A stretch of 64,000 nt of DNA from Methylopila sp. 73B. Lineage in GTDB: Bacteria > Pseudomonadota > Alphaproteobacteria > Rhizobiales > Methylopilaceae. The notes below the pieces were generated by a model. It searched no databases. It saw only the letters and a program-made list of their open reading frames with translations, and was not told the DNA's origin. Location: positions 2,604,001-2,668,000 of the forward strand of contig NZ_JAFV01000001.1 in NCBI RefSeq assembly GCF_000526315.1, given 5' to 3'. Made by a program: the position numbers and the translations under genes. This document shows, one piece after another, positions 7,908 through 15,865 of this stretch; within the stretch, counting starts at the first letter, position 1, and every line of letters starts with the position of its first letter.

Positions 7908-9056
7908 ATGAACGAAGCGGTGACGCTCGTGGAAGGGGCGGCCGAGCGGCTGTCCTGGCTTCCGGACTGGGGCGCCAGCCTCATCCTGCTGGCGCTCGGC
8001 GCGGCGGTCGCGATCGCGGTTCACCGCCTCGCGTTTCGCATGCTGACGACGTTCGTGGCCCAACGCAGCCTGTTCTGGCGCTCGCTGGTGTCCCGCACCC
8101 GCGGCCCGACGCGGCTTGCGGTGCTCATCCTGGTGTTCTCGATCGTGTCGTCGGCGGCTCCGCTCACCGACGGCCAGAGCGACGCCATCCGCCATGGCCT
8201 GCTCGTCGCCTTCATGATCCTGGTCGGCTGGGCGGCGACGACCGCGCTGCACATCTGGACGGTCATCTATCTCAGGAAGTTCAAGCTCGACTCCGAAGAC
8301 AACCTGCTGGCGCGCAAGCACCTGACGCAGATGAAGATCTTCGAGCGCGCCGGCGTCACCCTCCTTGTCGTCGTCACCATTGGCGCCGCGCTGATGACCT
8401 TCGACGGGGTCCGGCAGTACGGCGTGTCGCTGCTCGCCTCCGCCGGCGCCGCGGGGCTCATCCTTGGCCTCGCCATGCAGCCGGTGCTCGCCAACCTCGT
8501 GGCCGGCATCCAGCTCGCCATCACCCAGCCGATCCGGCTCGACGACGCGATCGTGGTCGAGAACGAGTGGGGCTGGGTCGAGGAGATCACCGCGACCTAC
8601 GTCGTGGTGCGGCTGTGGGACTGGCGGCGGCTGGTGCTGCCGCTGAAGTACTTCATCGAGAAGCCGTTCCAGAACTGGACCCGCGAGGGCGCGTCCATCA
8701 TCGGAACGGTGCTGCTCTACGTCGACCACGCCGCGCCGATCGCGCTGATGCGGACGAAGCTGGACGAGCTCGTGAGGGCCTCGCCGCTCTGGGACGGGCA
8801 GGTCGTCAACCTGCAGGTCTCCGACGCCATGGAGCACGTCATCCAGGTGCGCCTGCTGGTCTCGTCGGGCAGTTCGCCCAAGGCGTGGGACCTCCGCTGC
8901 GAGATGCGCGAGAAGATGATCGTGTGGCTGGCTGAGCAGCACCCCTACGCGCTGCCGCGGCTGCGGACCGACATGGGCCGCCAGCCGGCGCCGGACCCGC
9001 GCCAGCAGCAGGCGCGGGAGGAGCGGCCCGCGGCGCTCAAGGCGGCGCGGGCCTGA
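7908..9056 (+). CDS. MscS-family mechanosensitive ion channel (small)
   Basis: A 382-aa inner-membrane channel of the MscS superfamily, expected to release solutes on hypo-osmotic shock. It has four to five membrane helices (about residues 20-180). The pore helix with its Gly/Ala pattern is in SAGAAGLILGLAMQPVLANL (about 186-205), followed by the beta domain (IRLDDAIVVENEWGWVEEI) and a cytoplasmic vestibule; the C-terminal tail is Gln/Arg-rich. The ATG at 7908 follows a strong AGGGGG site; a start at 7839 would add 23 non-homologous residues and begin before the promoter. An EcfG promoter precedes it, so it is probably stress-induced. Confidence 0.92.
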   Translation: MNEAVTLVEGAAERLSWLPDWGASLILLALGAAVAIAVHRLAFRMLTTFVAQRSLFWRSLVSRTRGPTRLAVLILVFSIVSSAAPLTDGQSDAIRHGLLVAFMILVGWAATTALHIWTVIYLRKFKLDSEDNLLARKHLTQMKIFERAGVTLLVVVTIGAALMTFDGVRQYGVSLLASAGAAGLILGLAMQPVLANLVAGIQLAITQPIRLDDAIVVENEWGWVEEITATYVVVRLWDWRRLVLPLKYFIEKPFQNWTREGASIIGTVLLYVDHAAPIALMRTKLDELVRASPLWDGQVVNLQVSDAMEHVIQVRLLVSSGSSPKAWDLRCEMREKMIVWLAEQHPYALPRLRTDMGRQPAPDPRQQQAREERPAALKAARA

Positions 9057-9060
9057 GCGA

Positions 9061-9080
9061 GGCCCGTCCGAAGACGGGCC
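9061..9080. terminator. Bidirectional hairpin between mscS and the FMN dehydrogenase
   Basis: A perfect 8-bp stem, GGCCCGTC with GACGGGCC, closed by a CGAA tetraloop, lying five bases after the mscS stop and just before the end of the converging flavoprotein gene. No U-run follows on either strand, so its strength as an intrinsic terminator is uncertain. Confidence 0.55.
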
Positions 9081-9087
9081 CGGCGGC

Positions 9088-10362
9088 TTAGCCGACGTTG
9101 ACCATATCAGCGGTGATGTTCTCGATCCGGAGCGCGCCGACCTGCTTCATGATGGTCTCGAATTCGCGCTGCATGATCGCCAGCACGGCCGCGACGCCCG
9201 GCTCGCCGAAGGCCGCGAGGCCCCAGCAGTAAGGCCGGCCGATGCAGACCGCGGCCGCGCCCATTGCAAGCGCCTTGATCACGTCGGTGCCGCGGCGGAA
9301 GCCGCCGTCGACCAGCACCGGGATCTTGCCGTTCACGGCCTTCACCACCTCGGGCAGCGCCTCGATGGTCGGGTAGAGGCTCTCCTCGGCGCGGCCGCCG
9401 TGGTTCGAGACGATGATCGCGTCCACGCCGTGCTTCAGCGCCTCTTCCGCGTCCTCGTGGGTGACGATGCCCTTCAGCACCAGCTTGCCCTTCACGATCT
9501 TGCGCAGGCGATCGACGTAGTCCCAGGTCATGCCCGTGCCGTAGAGGTTCGTGACCTTCGACACGTCGAGGTCGTCGAACATCGGCTTGCGGCTGACTTC
9601 GTTGACGAAACCGCCGGCGTGGCAGTCCTTGCAGTTCCGGGTGTCGTCGCGGCGCAGGCGGAACAGCGTCTCGGTGTTGCGGCCGCCCTGGCGGTCGACG
9701 GTGAGCACGATCGCGGGCGCGCCGGCCGCCTCCGCGCGCTTCACGAGCGCCTCGGTGACGGTCCAGTCGTCGGTCGGGTAGAGCATGTACCAGACGGGCG
9801 CGCCGCGCGCCTCTGTGACGTCCTCGATCGAGGTGGAGCCCACCGTCGAGAGGATCATGCCGTTGCCCTTGACCGTGGCGGCCTTGGCGACCGCGGTCTC
9901 GGCTTCGGGGTGGAACGCGCCCTGGCTGCTGACCGGCGCGAGCATGATCGGCGTGCCGTAGGTCTGCCCGAAGAGCGTGACGCTGGTGTCGATCTTGCGC
10001 ACGTCGATCAGGCGGCGCGTGCGGATGCGGATCTTGGAGAAGGCCTCGTGGTTCGCCCGCAGCGTCTCGTCGCCGTCGACGCCGCTCGCGAGGTAGCCGT
10101 AATGGGCGGGCGGCAGCGCCTTCTTGGCGGCCGGCTCGAAGTCCATCACGTTGAGCGCCTGCTCCGGCGTCGCGATCACGTCGCCGACCGCCTGCGCCGG
10201 GGCGCGGAGAACGTCGTAGCTCTGGGCGAGCGCGCTGGTCGAGCCGAGCGCGAGCGACCCGACGAGGGTGCGAACGGCGGTCGGCGTCATCACGGGGCTT
10301 GCGGCAAGGAAGCGGATGAAATTGCGGCGGTCGGTCAGGCGGGCGTCGGAAGCGTCGGACAC
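9088..10362 (-). CDS. Tat-exported FMN-dependent alpha-hydroxy-acid dehydrogenase with a CXXCH heme motif
   Basis: A 424-aa flavoprotein of the lactate/glycolate oxidase family, predicted to oxidise a 2-hydroxy acid. The active-site SNHGGR (catalytic His and Arg, near residue 318), the FMN-phosphate segment LVDGGFRRGTDVIKALAMGA and the FMN-binding PVSSQGAFHP region are present. The N-terminus carries a twin-arginine signal (DRRNFIRFLAAS at residues 11-22, likely cut after SALA), which implies a periplasmic location. CKDCH at residues 244-248 is a c-type heme attachment motif in the loop that is variable in the family. The GTG start at 10362 has AGGAG nine bases upstream. The acceptor could be a periplasmic cytochrome; the substrate is unknown. 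Confidence 0.88.
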   Translation of the reverse strand: MSDASDARLTDRRNFIRFLAASPVMTPTAVRTLVGSLALGSTSALAQSYDVLRAPAQAVGDVIATPEQALNVMDFEPAAKKALPPAHYGYLASGVDGDETLRANHEAFSKIRIRTRRLIDVRKIDTSVTLFGQTYGTPIMLAPVSSQGAFHPEAETAVAKAATVKGNGMILSTVGSTSIEDVTEARGAPVWYMLYPTDDWTVTEALVKRAEAAGAPAIVLTVDRQGGRNTETLFRLRRDDTRNCKDCHAGGFVNEVSRKPMFDDLDVSKVTNLYGTGMTWDYVDRLRKIVKGKLVLKGIVTHEDAEEALKHGVDAIIVSNHGGRAEESLYPTIEALPEVVKAVNGKIPVLVDGGFRRGTDVIKALAMGAAAVCIGRPYCWGLAAFGEPGVAAVLAIMQREFETIMKQVGALRIENITADMVNVG

Positions 10363-10666
10363 GGTCGTCTCCTGAAAAACGTCGGGGACCAGGACGCGGG
10401 CTCATGCTCGCAGGCGTCGCGCGAGCTGCGCTCGTACGCCGCACCTCGAAGCTGCGCCCAAGTCGGGGAAGCGGGAAGGCGTTTCTTATTGGACTAAAGT
10501 AGAACTAGCGCCGTAGCCCGCGCCCGCCTGCGTGTCCACCGAATAATGCCGCACCGCACAAAAAGCCGGGGGCTCGACCTGCTTGCGCAAGCGTCGCCCG
10601 CCGCGCCGGCCGCTGACGGCGCCTGTCCCGTTCAAATAGCGTCCGACGATGACGCTGGCGCTACGC
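10363..10666. other. Intergenic region upstream of the flavoprotein gene
   Basis: There is no convincing gene in these 304 bases. Short reading frames here lack ribosome-binding sites and homology. An AT-richer patch at about 10482-10507 (TTATTGGACTAAAGTAGAA) stands out from the GC-rich surroundings and is the most likely promoter/operator area for the minus-strand flavoprotein gene. Its CTA-AAG-TAG core is faintly palindromic, but I cannot assign a regulator. Confidence 0.35.
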
Positions 10667-11173
10667 TCAGCGCGTGGCCCGGCGCCAGATCCAAATGGCG
10701 AGCGCGCCGAAGGCGGCGAAGAAGATGATGTTGAACCACGGAATGATCGTCGGGTTCGGGTCGGACCGCCGGATGTTGACGGCGTTCGGGAACCACGACA
10801 GCAGGTTCAGCCGCCAGCCGTACTTGGTGACGACGGCTATCCCCTTCTCAGACGCGATGGAGGCGGCCACCGCCTGCTCGTCCGCGCTGTCGAACTTCAG
10901 GTAGAACGGAAAGCCCCAGCCGGTGTCCTCATTGCGGTAGACGTGCGGCACCTTGGTCTCGACGTCTTCGGCGAAGATGTAATAGACGTCCCGCCCCTGG
11001 CTCGGGCGGTCGCCGCCTTGCAGCGGCTTGCCCGTCATGTCGACGCGGCGGTTTTCGACGCCGATGATCCGCACCACGTCGTGCCGCGGCAGGTAGAAAT
11101 GCAGGAACGCCGCGCCCGGCAGCACCGCGAGCAGGGCCACGACGGCGACGATCACGCGGGTGCGGTTGAACAT
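10667..11173 (-). CDS. DUF1523 family membrane protein
   Basis: A 168-aa protein with an N-terminal membrane helix (residues 7-25), a periplasmic domain, and a C-terminal membrane helix (about 143-162) ending in a basic tail. The sequence FYLPRHDVVRIIGVENRR and the RDVYYIFAEDVETK..VYRNEDTGWGFPFYLKFDSAD region are characteristic of DUF1523, a family common in alphaproteobacteria with no known function. The ATG at 11173 is the only good start. Neighbours give no functional hint; it stands alone. Confidence 0.85.
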   Translation of the reverse strand: MFNRTRVIVAVVALLAVLPGAAFLHFYLPRHDVVRIIGVENRRVDMTGKPLQGGDRPSQGRDVYYIFAEDVETKVPHVYRNEDTGWGFPFYLKFDSADEQAVAASIASEKGIAVVTKYGWRLNLLSWFPNAVNIRRSDPNPTIIPWFNIIFFAAFGALAIWIWRRATR

Positions 11174-11301
11174 TCCTGAAATCTCCGGCGGCGAGCTTTA
11201 TCCGTAGGTATGTGGGTCTCGGCGAGACCAGAGGCAATCAGCGCGCGGCATTGATCTTGGCATCGCTGGATGCCACTTTTCGTGCCTGAAGGAGACGATC
11301 C

Positions 11302-11499
11302 ATGCGCACCACTGTCGCCATCGATGACGAGTTGATCGCGAAGGCCCAGGAGTACACAGGGGTCAAGGAAAAGGCGACGCTCGTCCGGATGGGCCTCGAG
11401 GCGCTCGTCCATCGTGAAGCCTCGCGCCGCGCCGCAAGGCTCGGAGGCATCGCTCCTGGGTTCAGGGCGCCGCCGCGCCGCAGACTGCCGCCCGAGTGA
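11302..11499 (+). CDS. vapB: VapB-type antitoxin
   Basis: A 65-aa antitoxin with the ribbon-helix-helix start MRTTVAIDDELIAKAQEYTG followed by the VKEKATLVRMGLEALVHREASRRAARLGG dimer helix, typical of VapB partners of PIN toxins. The C-terminal half (residues about 40-65, rich in Arg and Pro) would wrap the toxin. The ATG follows AAGGAGACG (10 bases upstream), a strong site. It overlaps vapC by four bases. As in other TA pairs, VapB is expected to repress its own promoter. Confidence 0.92.
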   Translation: MRTTVAIDDELIAKAQEYTGVKEKATLVRMGLEALVHREASRRAARLGGIAPGFRAPPRRRLPPE

Positions 11500-11867
11500 T
11501 ACTGGTCGACACCTCGGTCTGGGCCGACCACCTCGGCAAGCCCGATAATGCGCTCAGGCAGTTGCTCGACGACGGGCAGGTTCTGATGCACCCCTTCGTC
11601 CTTGGCGAAATCGCTCTTGGAAGCCTGCCAAAGCGCGGCGTCGTGCTTTCGACGCTCGGGGCCATCGACCAATGCGAGGTCGCGTCGATCTCGGAGGTCG
11701 AACAGCTCATCGAGACTCTCGACCTTTGGGAGACAGGCGTCGGCTATGTCGATGTCCATCTGATCGCGTCGACGATCATGATGCTCGACGGCGCCCTCTG
11801 GACCCGGGACCAGCGCCTCAAGACCGCCGCCGAACGCCTGGGCGTCGCGGCGGCGGGTCTCGTCTGA
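11496..11867 (+). CDS. vapC: VapC PIN-domain ribonuclease toxin
   Basis: A 123-aa PIN-domain toxin that cleaves RNA (tRNA or rRNA in studied cases). The acidic active-site residues are visible: the Asp in LVDTSVWADHL (residue 5), Glu in LGEIALGSL (near residue 38), Asp in GVGYVDVHLIAS (about 86) and Asp in LWTRDQRL (about 104). The GTG start at 11496 overlaps vapB (GTGA), so translation is coupled and toxin output is tied to antitoxin. The gene ends only three bases before the converging homospermidine synthase gene. Confidence 0.93.
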   Translation: MILVDTSVWADHLGKPDNALRQLLDDGQVLMHPFVLGEIALGSLPKRGVVLSTLGAIDQCEVASISEVEQLIETLDLWETGVGYVDVHLIASTIMMLDGALWTRDQRLKTAAERLGVAAAGLV

Positions 11868-11870
11868 TCC

Positions 11871-13304
11871 TCACCGCACCAGAAAATTCTTGAACTGCCA
11901 GGGGTCGCTCTCGTCCAGATCTTCCGGAAACAGGCCGGGGCGGTTCTGCAGCGGCGTCCAGTTGGTGTAGTAGCCCTTCACCGGGCCAAGGTAAGGCTTC
12001 TGGATCTCCAGGCAGCGCTTGAAGTCCATCTCGTCGGTCTCGACGATGCCCTCGTTCGGGTTCTCGATCGCCCAGACCATGCCGGCGAGGATGGCGGAGG
12101 TCACCTGCAGGCCGGTCGCGTTCTGGTAGGGCGCGAGCTCGCGGGTCTCTTCGAGCGAGAGCTGCGAGCCGTACCAGTAGGCGCCCTTGCCGTGCCCATA
12201 GAGCAGCACGCCGAGCTCGTCGATCCCGTCGACCAGTTCGTCCTCGTCGAGCACGTGCAGCGTGTCCTGCACCTTGCCCTCGGCCCCGAACAGCTCGTGC
12301 CACGACAGCACGGCGTCGTCGGCGGGATGGTAGGCGTAGTGGCAGGTCGGGCGGTAGACGGCCTTGCCGTCCTCGCGGACCGTGAAGTAGTCGGCGATCG
12401 AGATCGACTCGTTGTGGGTGACGAGGAAGCCGTACTGCGGCCCCGGCGTCGGGCACCAGGTGCGCACCTTGGTGGCCGCGCCCGGTTGCATCAGGTAGAT
12501 CGCCGCGGCGTTCGGGTCGTCGTGGGTGCGGGCGTTCTCCGGCATCCAGGTCTCGTGCGTGCCCCAGCCAAGCTCGGCCGGCTGCAGGCCCTCGGAGATG
12601 AAGCCCTCCACCGACCAGGTGTTGAGGAACACGTTCCGCGGCTTCGGGTCGGTGGTGCGCTGGGTGTCGCGCTCGGCGATGTGCACGCCCTTCACCCCGA
12701 TCTGGCGCAGCAGCGCCGCCCACTCCTCGCGGGTCGTGGGCTCCGGCGTGTTCAGGTTCATGTCGGCTGCGATGTTCAGCGCCGCCTGCTTCACGAAGAA
12801 CGACACCATGCCGGGGTTCGCGCCGCAGGTGGAGACGGCGGTCGGCAGGCCCTTCGGCGAGCGGCGGCGCAGGTCTAGCGTGATTTCGCGCAGCGCGTAG
12901 TTCGAGCGCTCCGACGGGCCCTTGGTCTTGTCGAAGTAGAAGCCGAGCCACGGCTCGTTGACCGTGTCGATGTAGAGGACCCCGAGTTCCTGGCAGAGCG
13001 CGATCAGGTCGGCCGAGCCGGTGTCGACGGAGAGGTTCACGCAGAAGCCGCGGCCCTCGCCCTTGGTCAGCAGGGGCGTCAGAAACGCGCGGTAGTTCTC
13101 CTTCGTGACGTGCTGCTGGATCAGCTCGTAGCCGTGCGCCTCGGCGATGTGCTTGTTGAGATCGCTCGGGTCGATGATCGACACCCGGCTCTTGTCGAAT
13201 TCAAAGTGGCGTTCCAGCAGAGGCAGCGTCGCCCGTCCAATGGAGCCGAAACCGATCATCACGATGGGACCGTCGATCTTGGCGTACACCGGATGGTCCG
13301 TCAT
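11871..13304 (-). CDS. hss: Homospermidine synthase
   Basis: Makes sym-homospermidine from putrescine in an NAD-dependent reaction; homospermidine is the main polyamine of many Hyphomicrobiales. The Rossmann motif GFGSIGRATLPLLERHF (residues about 17-33) and the conserved blocks YIDTVNEPWLGFY, STCGANPGMVSFFVKQA and WGTHETWMPENARTHDDPN identify the family. At 477 aa the length is standard. The ATG at 13304 is preceded by CAGGAG; reading further upstream only extends across the divergent sigma factor gene. Confidence 0.96.
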   Translation of the reverse strand: MTDHPVYAKIDGPIVMIGFGSIGRATLPLLERHFEFDKSRVSIIDPSDLNKHIAEAHGYELIQQHVTKENYRAFLTPLLTKGEGRGFCVNLSVDTGSADLIALCQELGVLYIDTVNEPWLGFYFDKTKGPSERSNYALREITLDLRRRSPKGLPTAVSTCGANPGMVSFFVKQAALNIAADMNLNTPEPTTREEWAALLRQIGVKGVHIAERDTQRTTDPKPRNVFLNTWSVEGFISEGLQPAELGWGTHETWMPENARTHDDPNAAAIYLMQPGAATKVRTWCPTPGPQYGFLVTHNESISIADYFTVREDGKAVYRPTCHYAYHPADDAVLSWHELFGAEGKVQDTLHVLDEDELVDGIDELGVLLYGHGKGAYWYGSQLSLEETRELAPYQNATGLQVTSAILAGMVWAIENPNEGIVETDEMDFKRCLEIQKPYLGPVKGYYTNWTPLQNRPGLFPEDLDESDPWQFKNFLVR

Positions 13305-13463
13305 TCTTTCGCGCTCCTGGGCTGGTCTGCCGCGGCGGGCGCCGCGCGGCCCGATAAAGGCCGAACGGCGCTGGAGAATCAACACCAGCGGTGACGCGGC
13401 GATGACGGCCGCGCCGCGTAACGAACCGCCGCCGGCGCGCGTAAGCCCGGTCGAGGATGCTGC

Positions 13464-14012
13464 GTGAACGAGCGTGAGCGGGACTGGGCGACGTGGATGA
13501 AAGCGGCCGGAGCGGGCGACGCCGAGGCCTATCGCCGCCTGCTCGGGGAGTTGGCGTCGTTCCTCCGCAGGGTTGTCCGCCGCCGCGCCGGCGCGGGCGT
13601 CGACGAGGCTGAGGTCGAGGACGTCGTGCAGGAGGCTTTGCTCGCCATCCATCTGAAGCGTGGAACCTGGGACCCCGGCCAGCCGGTCGGACCCTGGGTG
13701 GCGACCATCGCGCGGAACAAGCTCACCGACGCCCTGCGCCGCCGTGGGCGGCGCATCGTGGTGCCGATCGAGGACGTGGCTGAGGCGCTCGTCGCGCCCG
13801 GCGAGGACGACGGGCTGTCGCCGCGCGAGACCGACCGCCTGCTCGCCGTGCTCAAAGGCCGCCAGCACGACGTGGTCCGATCGATCACCGTCGAGGGGGC
13901 CGACATCCGCGCCACCGCCGCGAAGCTCGGCATGAGCGAGGGCGCCGTCCGCGTCGCGCTTCATCGCGGGCTGAACGCGCTGTCCGCGGCCTACCGGAGT
14001 TTCCGCGAGTGA
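13464..14012 (+). CDS. ECF RNA polymerase sigma factor (SigF/NrsF-linked type)
   Basis: A 182-aa sigma-70 family ECF factor with region 2 (EVEDVVQEALLAIHLKRGTWD..GPWVATIARNKLTDALRRRGR, residues about 50-95) and region 4 (IRATAAKLGMSEGAVRVALHRGL, about 148-172). The start is a GTG at 13464. The next gene overlaps it by four bases and encodes an NrsF-type anti-sigma factor, so this is a self-contained sigma/anti-sigma pair like SigF-NrsF of Caulobacter, which responds to metal or oxidative stress. It lacks the features of EcfG itself, which is normally next to nepR and phyR. Confidence 0.93.
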   Translation: MNERERDWATWMKAAGAGDAEAYRRLLGELASFLRRVVRRRAGAGVDEAEVEDVVQEALLAIHLKRGTWDPGQPVGPWVATIARNKLTDALRRRGRRIVVPIEDVAEALVAPGEDDGLSPRETDRLLAVLKGRQHDVVRSITVEGADIRATAAKLGMSEGAVRVALHRGLNALSAAYRSFRE

Positions 14013-14647
14013 AGACGAGCGCGCTCATTGACGCCCTCGCCACGGACGCCGGGACGCCGCCCGCGCGGCTGGAGCCGGCCTTCGCCGCCGGCGCCGCGGG
14101 CGCCGTGGTCGTCGCAGGCCTGCTGTTCGCCGCGACGCTTGGGGTGCGGCCGGACGCGGCCGTGGCGCTGGGCGCGGTTCGCTTTCCCTTCAAGTTCGCG
14201 GTCACGCTGGCCGGCGCCGTCGGCGCCGCCGTGCTGGCGCTCCGGCTCGCACGGCCCGGCGCCTCGCTCCGGCCGGGCGTGGTCGCGCTCGGCGTCGCCG
14301 TCGCCCTGCTCGCGAGCGGCGTCGCCGCCGAGCTCGTGGCGACGCCGCGCGACGCCTGGGCGTCGCGGCTCGTGGGCCATAACGCGCTCCTGTGCCTGGC
14401 GAGCGTCACCGGCCTCGCGCTCGGGCCCCTGGCGCTGCTGCTGGCGGCGCTCCGGCGCGGCGCGCCGGCTTCGCCGCGGGCGGCCGGCGCCGCCGCGGGG
14501 CTGTGCGCGGGCGCGATCGCCGCGACCTTCTACGCCGCCCATTGCGTGGACGATTCCCCGCTGTTCGTCGCGACCTGGTATCCGCTGGGCCTCGGCCTCG
14601 TCAGCGCCTTGGGCGCCGCGGCGGGCGAACGCGCCCTGCGGTGGTGA
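14009..14647 (+). CDS. NrsF (DUF1109) membrane anti-sigma factor
   Basis: A 212-aa integral membrane protein with six predicted helices, matching the NrsF/DUF1109 family of anti-sigma factors that hold an ECF sigma at the membrane. Conserved features are the short cytoplasmic N-terminus, the FPFKFAVTLAG segment in the second helix, and the AAHCVDDSPLFVATWYPLG stretch near the C-terminus, whose cysteine is characteristic (in Caulobacter NrsF, conserved cysteines sense the signal). The GTG start overlaps the sigma stop. The rest of the sequence is highly Ala-rich. Confidence 0.9.
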   Translation: MKTSALIDALATDAGTPPARLEPAFAAGAAGAVVVAGLLFAATLGVRPDAAVALGAVRFPFKFAVTLAGAVGAAVLALRLARPGASLRPGVVALGVAVALLASGVAAELVATPRDAWASRLVGHNALLCLASVTGLALGPLALLLAALRRGAPASPRAAGAAAGLCAGAIAATFYAAHCVDDSPLFVATWYPLGLGLVSALGAAAGERALRW

Positions 14648-14838
14648 CCCGGATTGAGACGCGGCTGGTCCCCGCTAAGGACCGGCGGCTTCTCCAGGCC
14701 ATGGCGCGCGACCGCGTGGCGCCGATCCCGCTGAACAGGTTCGCGGCCACGACGTGGCTTTTCTGCGAACGAAATGCGTTCCCGGACGTTCTTGGCGTGC
14801 TGGCGTCGGGGGCGGCGCCGGGGAGGACGTCCTGAGCT

Positions 14839-15333
14839 ATGAAATATCGCACCTTGGCGACTGCGGTCGTCGCGGCGAGCGTCGCCGCGCCAACGGCGCA
14901 GGCGGGCTTCCTGGATTTCCTGTTCGGACGCCGGGCGCCGGCTCCCGTCGAGGAGTACCGCGAGGCTCCGGTGGCGCCGGCCGCGCCGCGCGTTGACCGA
15001 GCGCCCGTCCGAAAGCCGCAGCTCACCCCGCAGGAGCAGCTCGCGCGCACGATCGATCCGGTCGCGAACCCCGACTGGCATCTGGTGGATCCCACCCTGC
15101 GGCGGGGCGACGTGCTGTTCCTGGCGGACCGTGTGGTCGTCTTCACCGGCGGGCGGATCGGCGACGCCAGCAGCTACGCGCCGCTTGAGAGCAGCCGCAT
15201 CGTCAGCTCGTCCGAACGGCGCGCGCTGCGCCAGATGGCGGGCCGCCCGGCGCAGGACGAGCCCGGAGAGCCGAAGGAGCGGCGCCGCCGGACCGTCAAG
15301 CCCGCCGGCGCCCGTCTCGCGACCTCGTTCTAA
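14839..15333 (+). CDS. Secreted protein of unknown function
   Basis: I do not recognise the family. The 164-aa product begins with a Sec signal peptide (MKYRTLATAVVAASVAAPTAQA, cut after about residue 22), then FLDFLFGRRAP, a Pro/Ala/Arg-rich linker, and a compact central block around PDWHLVDPTLRRGDVLFLADRVVVFTGG (residues about 74-106) that reads like a small beta domain. The tail is basic (KERRRRTVK). It lies 191 bases after the sigma/anti-sigma pair on the same strand, and small periplasmic proteins are frequent ECF targets, but the sequence does not show a shared promoter. Confidence 0.7.
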   Translation: MKYRTLATAVVAASVAAPTAQAGFLDFLFGRRAPAPVEEYREAPVAPAAPRVDRAPVRKPQLTPQEQLARTIDPVANPDWHLVDPTLRRGDVLFLADRVVVFTGGRIGDASSYAPLESSRIVSSSERRALRQMAGRPAQDEPGEPKERRRRTVKPAGARLATSF

Positions 15334-15347
15334 GGCCGCTTGGCCGT

Positions 15348-15782
15348 TCAGGCCGGGATGCGGAGCACCTGTCCCGGATAGATCTTGTCGGGGTGCTTGA
15401 GCATCGGCTTGTTGGCTTCGAAGATGTCGTTGTAGCGATTGGCCTTGCCGTATTGCGCCTCGGCGATCTTCGACAGGTTGTCGCCCTTCTTCACAGTGTA
15501 GAACTTGGCCTCCGCGCCCGGCGCGTCGACCTTCAGCTGGTCGTCGACCTTGGCGACGCCGAGGGTGTTGCCGGCTGCGAGGATGATCTTCTCGCGGATC
15601 TCGTTCGACAGCGCGGCGCCGGTGATCTTCACGGTGTCGCCCTCGACCGCGACGTTGAGATCCTTCGCGTCGAGCCCGTGCTTCTCGATCTCAGCCTTGA
15701 TTTTGTCCGCCGGGGCGGCCTCGGCTTCGCTCGCGCCGAACAGCTTCTCGCCGACGTCCTTGATGAAATCGAACACGCCCAT
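15348..15782 (-). CDS. kbp: LysM/BON-domain protein (Kbp/YgaU-like)
   Basis: A 144-aa protein with a BON domain (about residues 25-85, DLNVAVEGDTVKITGAALSNEIREKIILAAGN) followed by a LysM domain (about 93-142, FYTVKKGDNLSKIAEAQYGKANRYNDIFEANKPML). This arrangement is that of E. coli Kbp (YgaU), a potassium-binding protein. No signal peptide is present, as in Kbp, so a cytoplasmic role is likely despite the LysM fold. The ATG at 15782 follows AAGGAGACGG, a strong site. It converges with the secreted protein gene 14 bases away. Confidence 0.9.
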   Translation of the reverse strand: MGVFDFIKDVGEKLFGASEAEAAPADKIKAEIEKHGLDAKDLNVAVEGDTVKITGAALSNEIREKIILAAGNTLGVAKVDDQLKVDAPGAEAKFYTVKKGDNLSKIAEAQYGKANRYNDIFEANKPMLKHPDKIYPGQVLRIPA

Positions 15783-15865
15783 AAGCCGTCTCCTTACTTG
15801 TTGATTGCCGTTACGAGCGGGCACATAGCGCCGGCGCGGCGGATCAACAGGCCGAAACTTCAGGC

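Noticed and set aside
10482-10507. IscR/Rrf2-like operator upstream of the flavoprotein gene
   Set aside because: The ACTAAAGTAG core is only weakly symmetrical, and no Rrf2-family gene or iron-sulfur gene is near.
10546-10728. Short plus-strand frame in the intergenic region
   Set aside because: It ends inside the DUF1523 gene, has no ribosome-binding site and no recognisable sequence.
13380-13463. ECF autoregulatory promoter (GTAAC-type)
   Set aside because: CGTAACGAACC resembles the SigF-type -35/-10 elements but the spacing does not fit, so I do not claim it.
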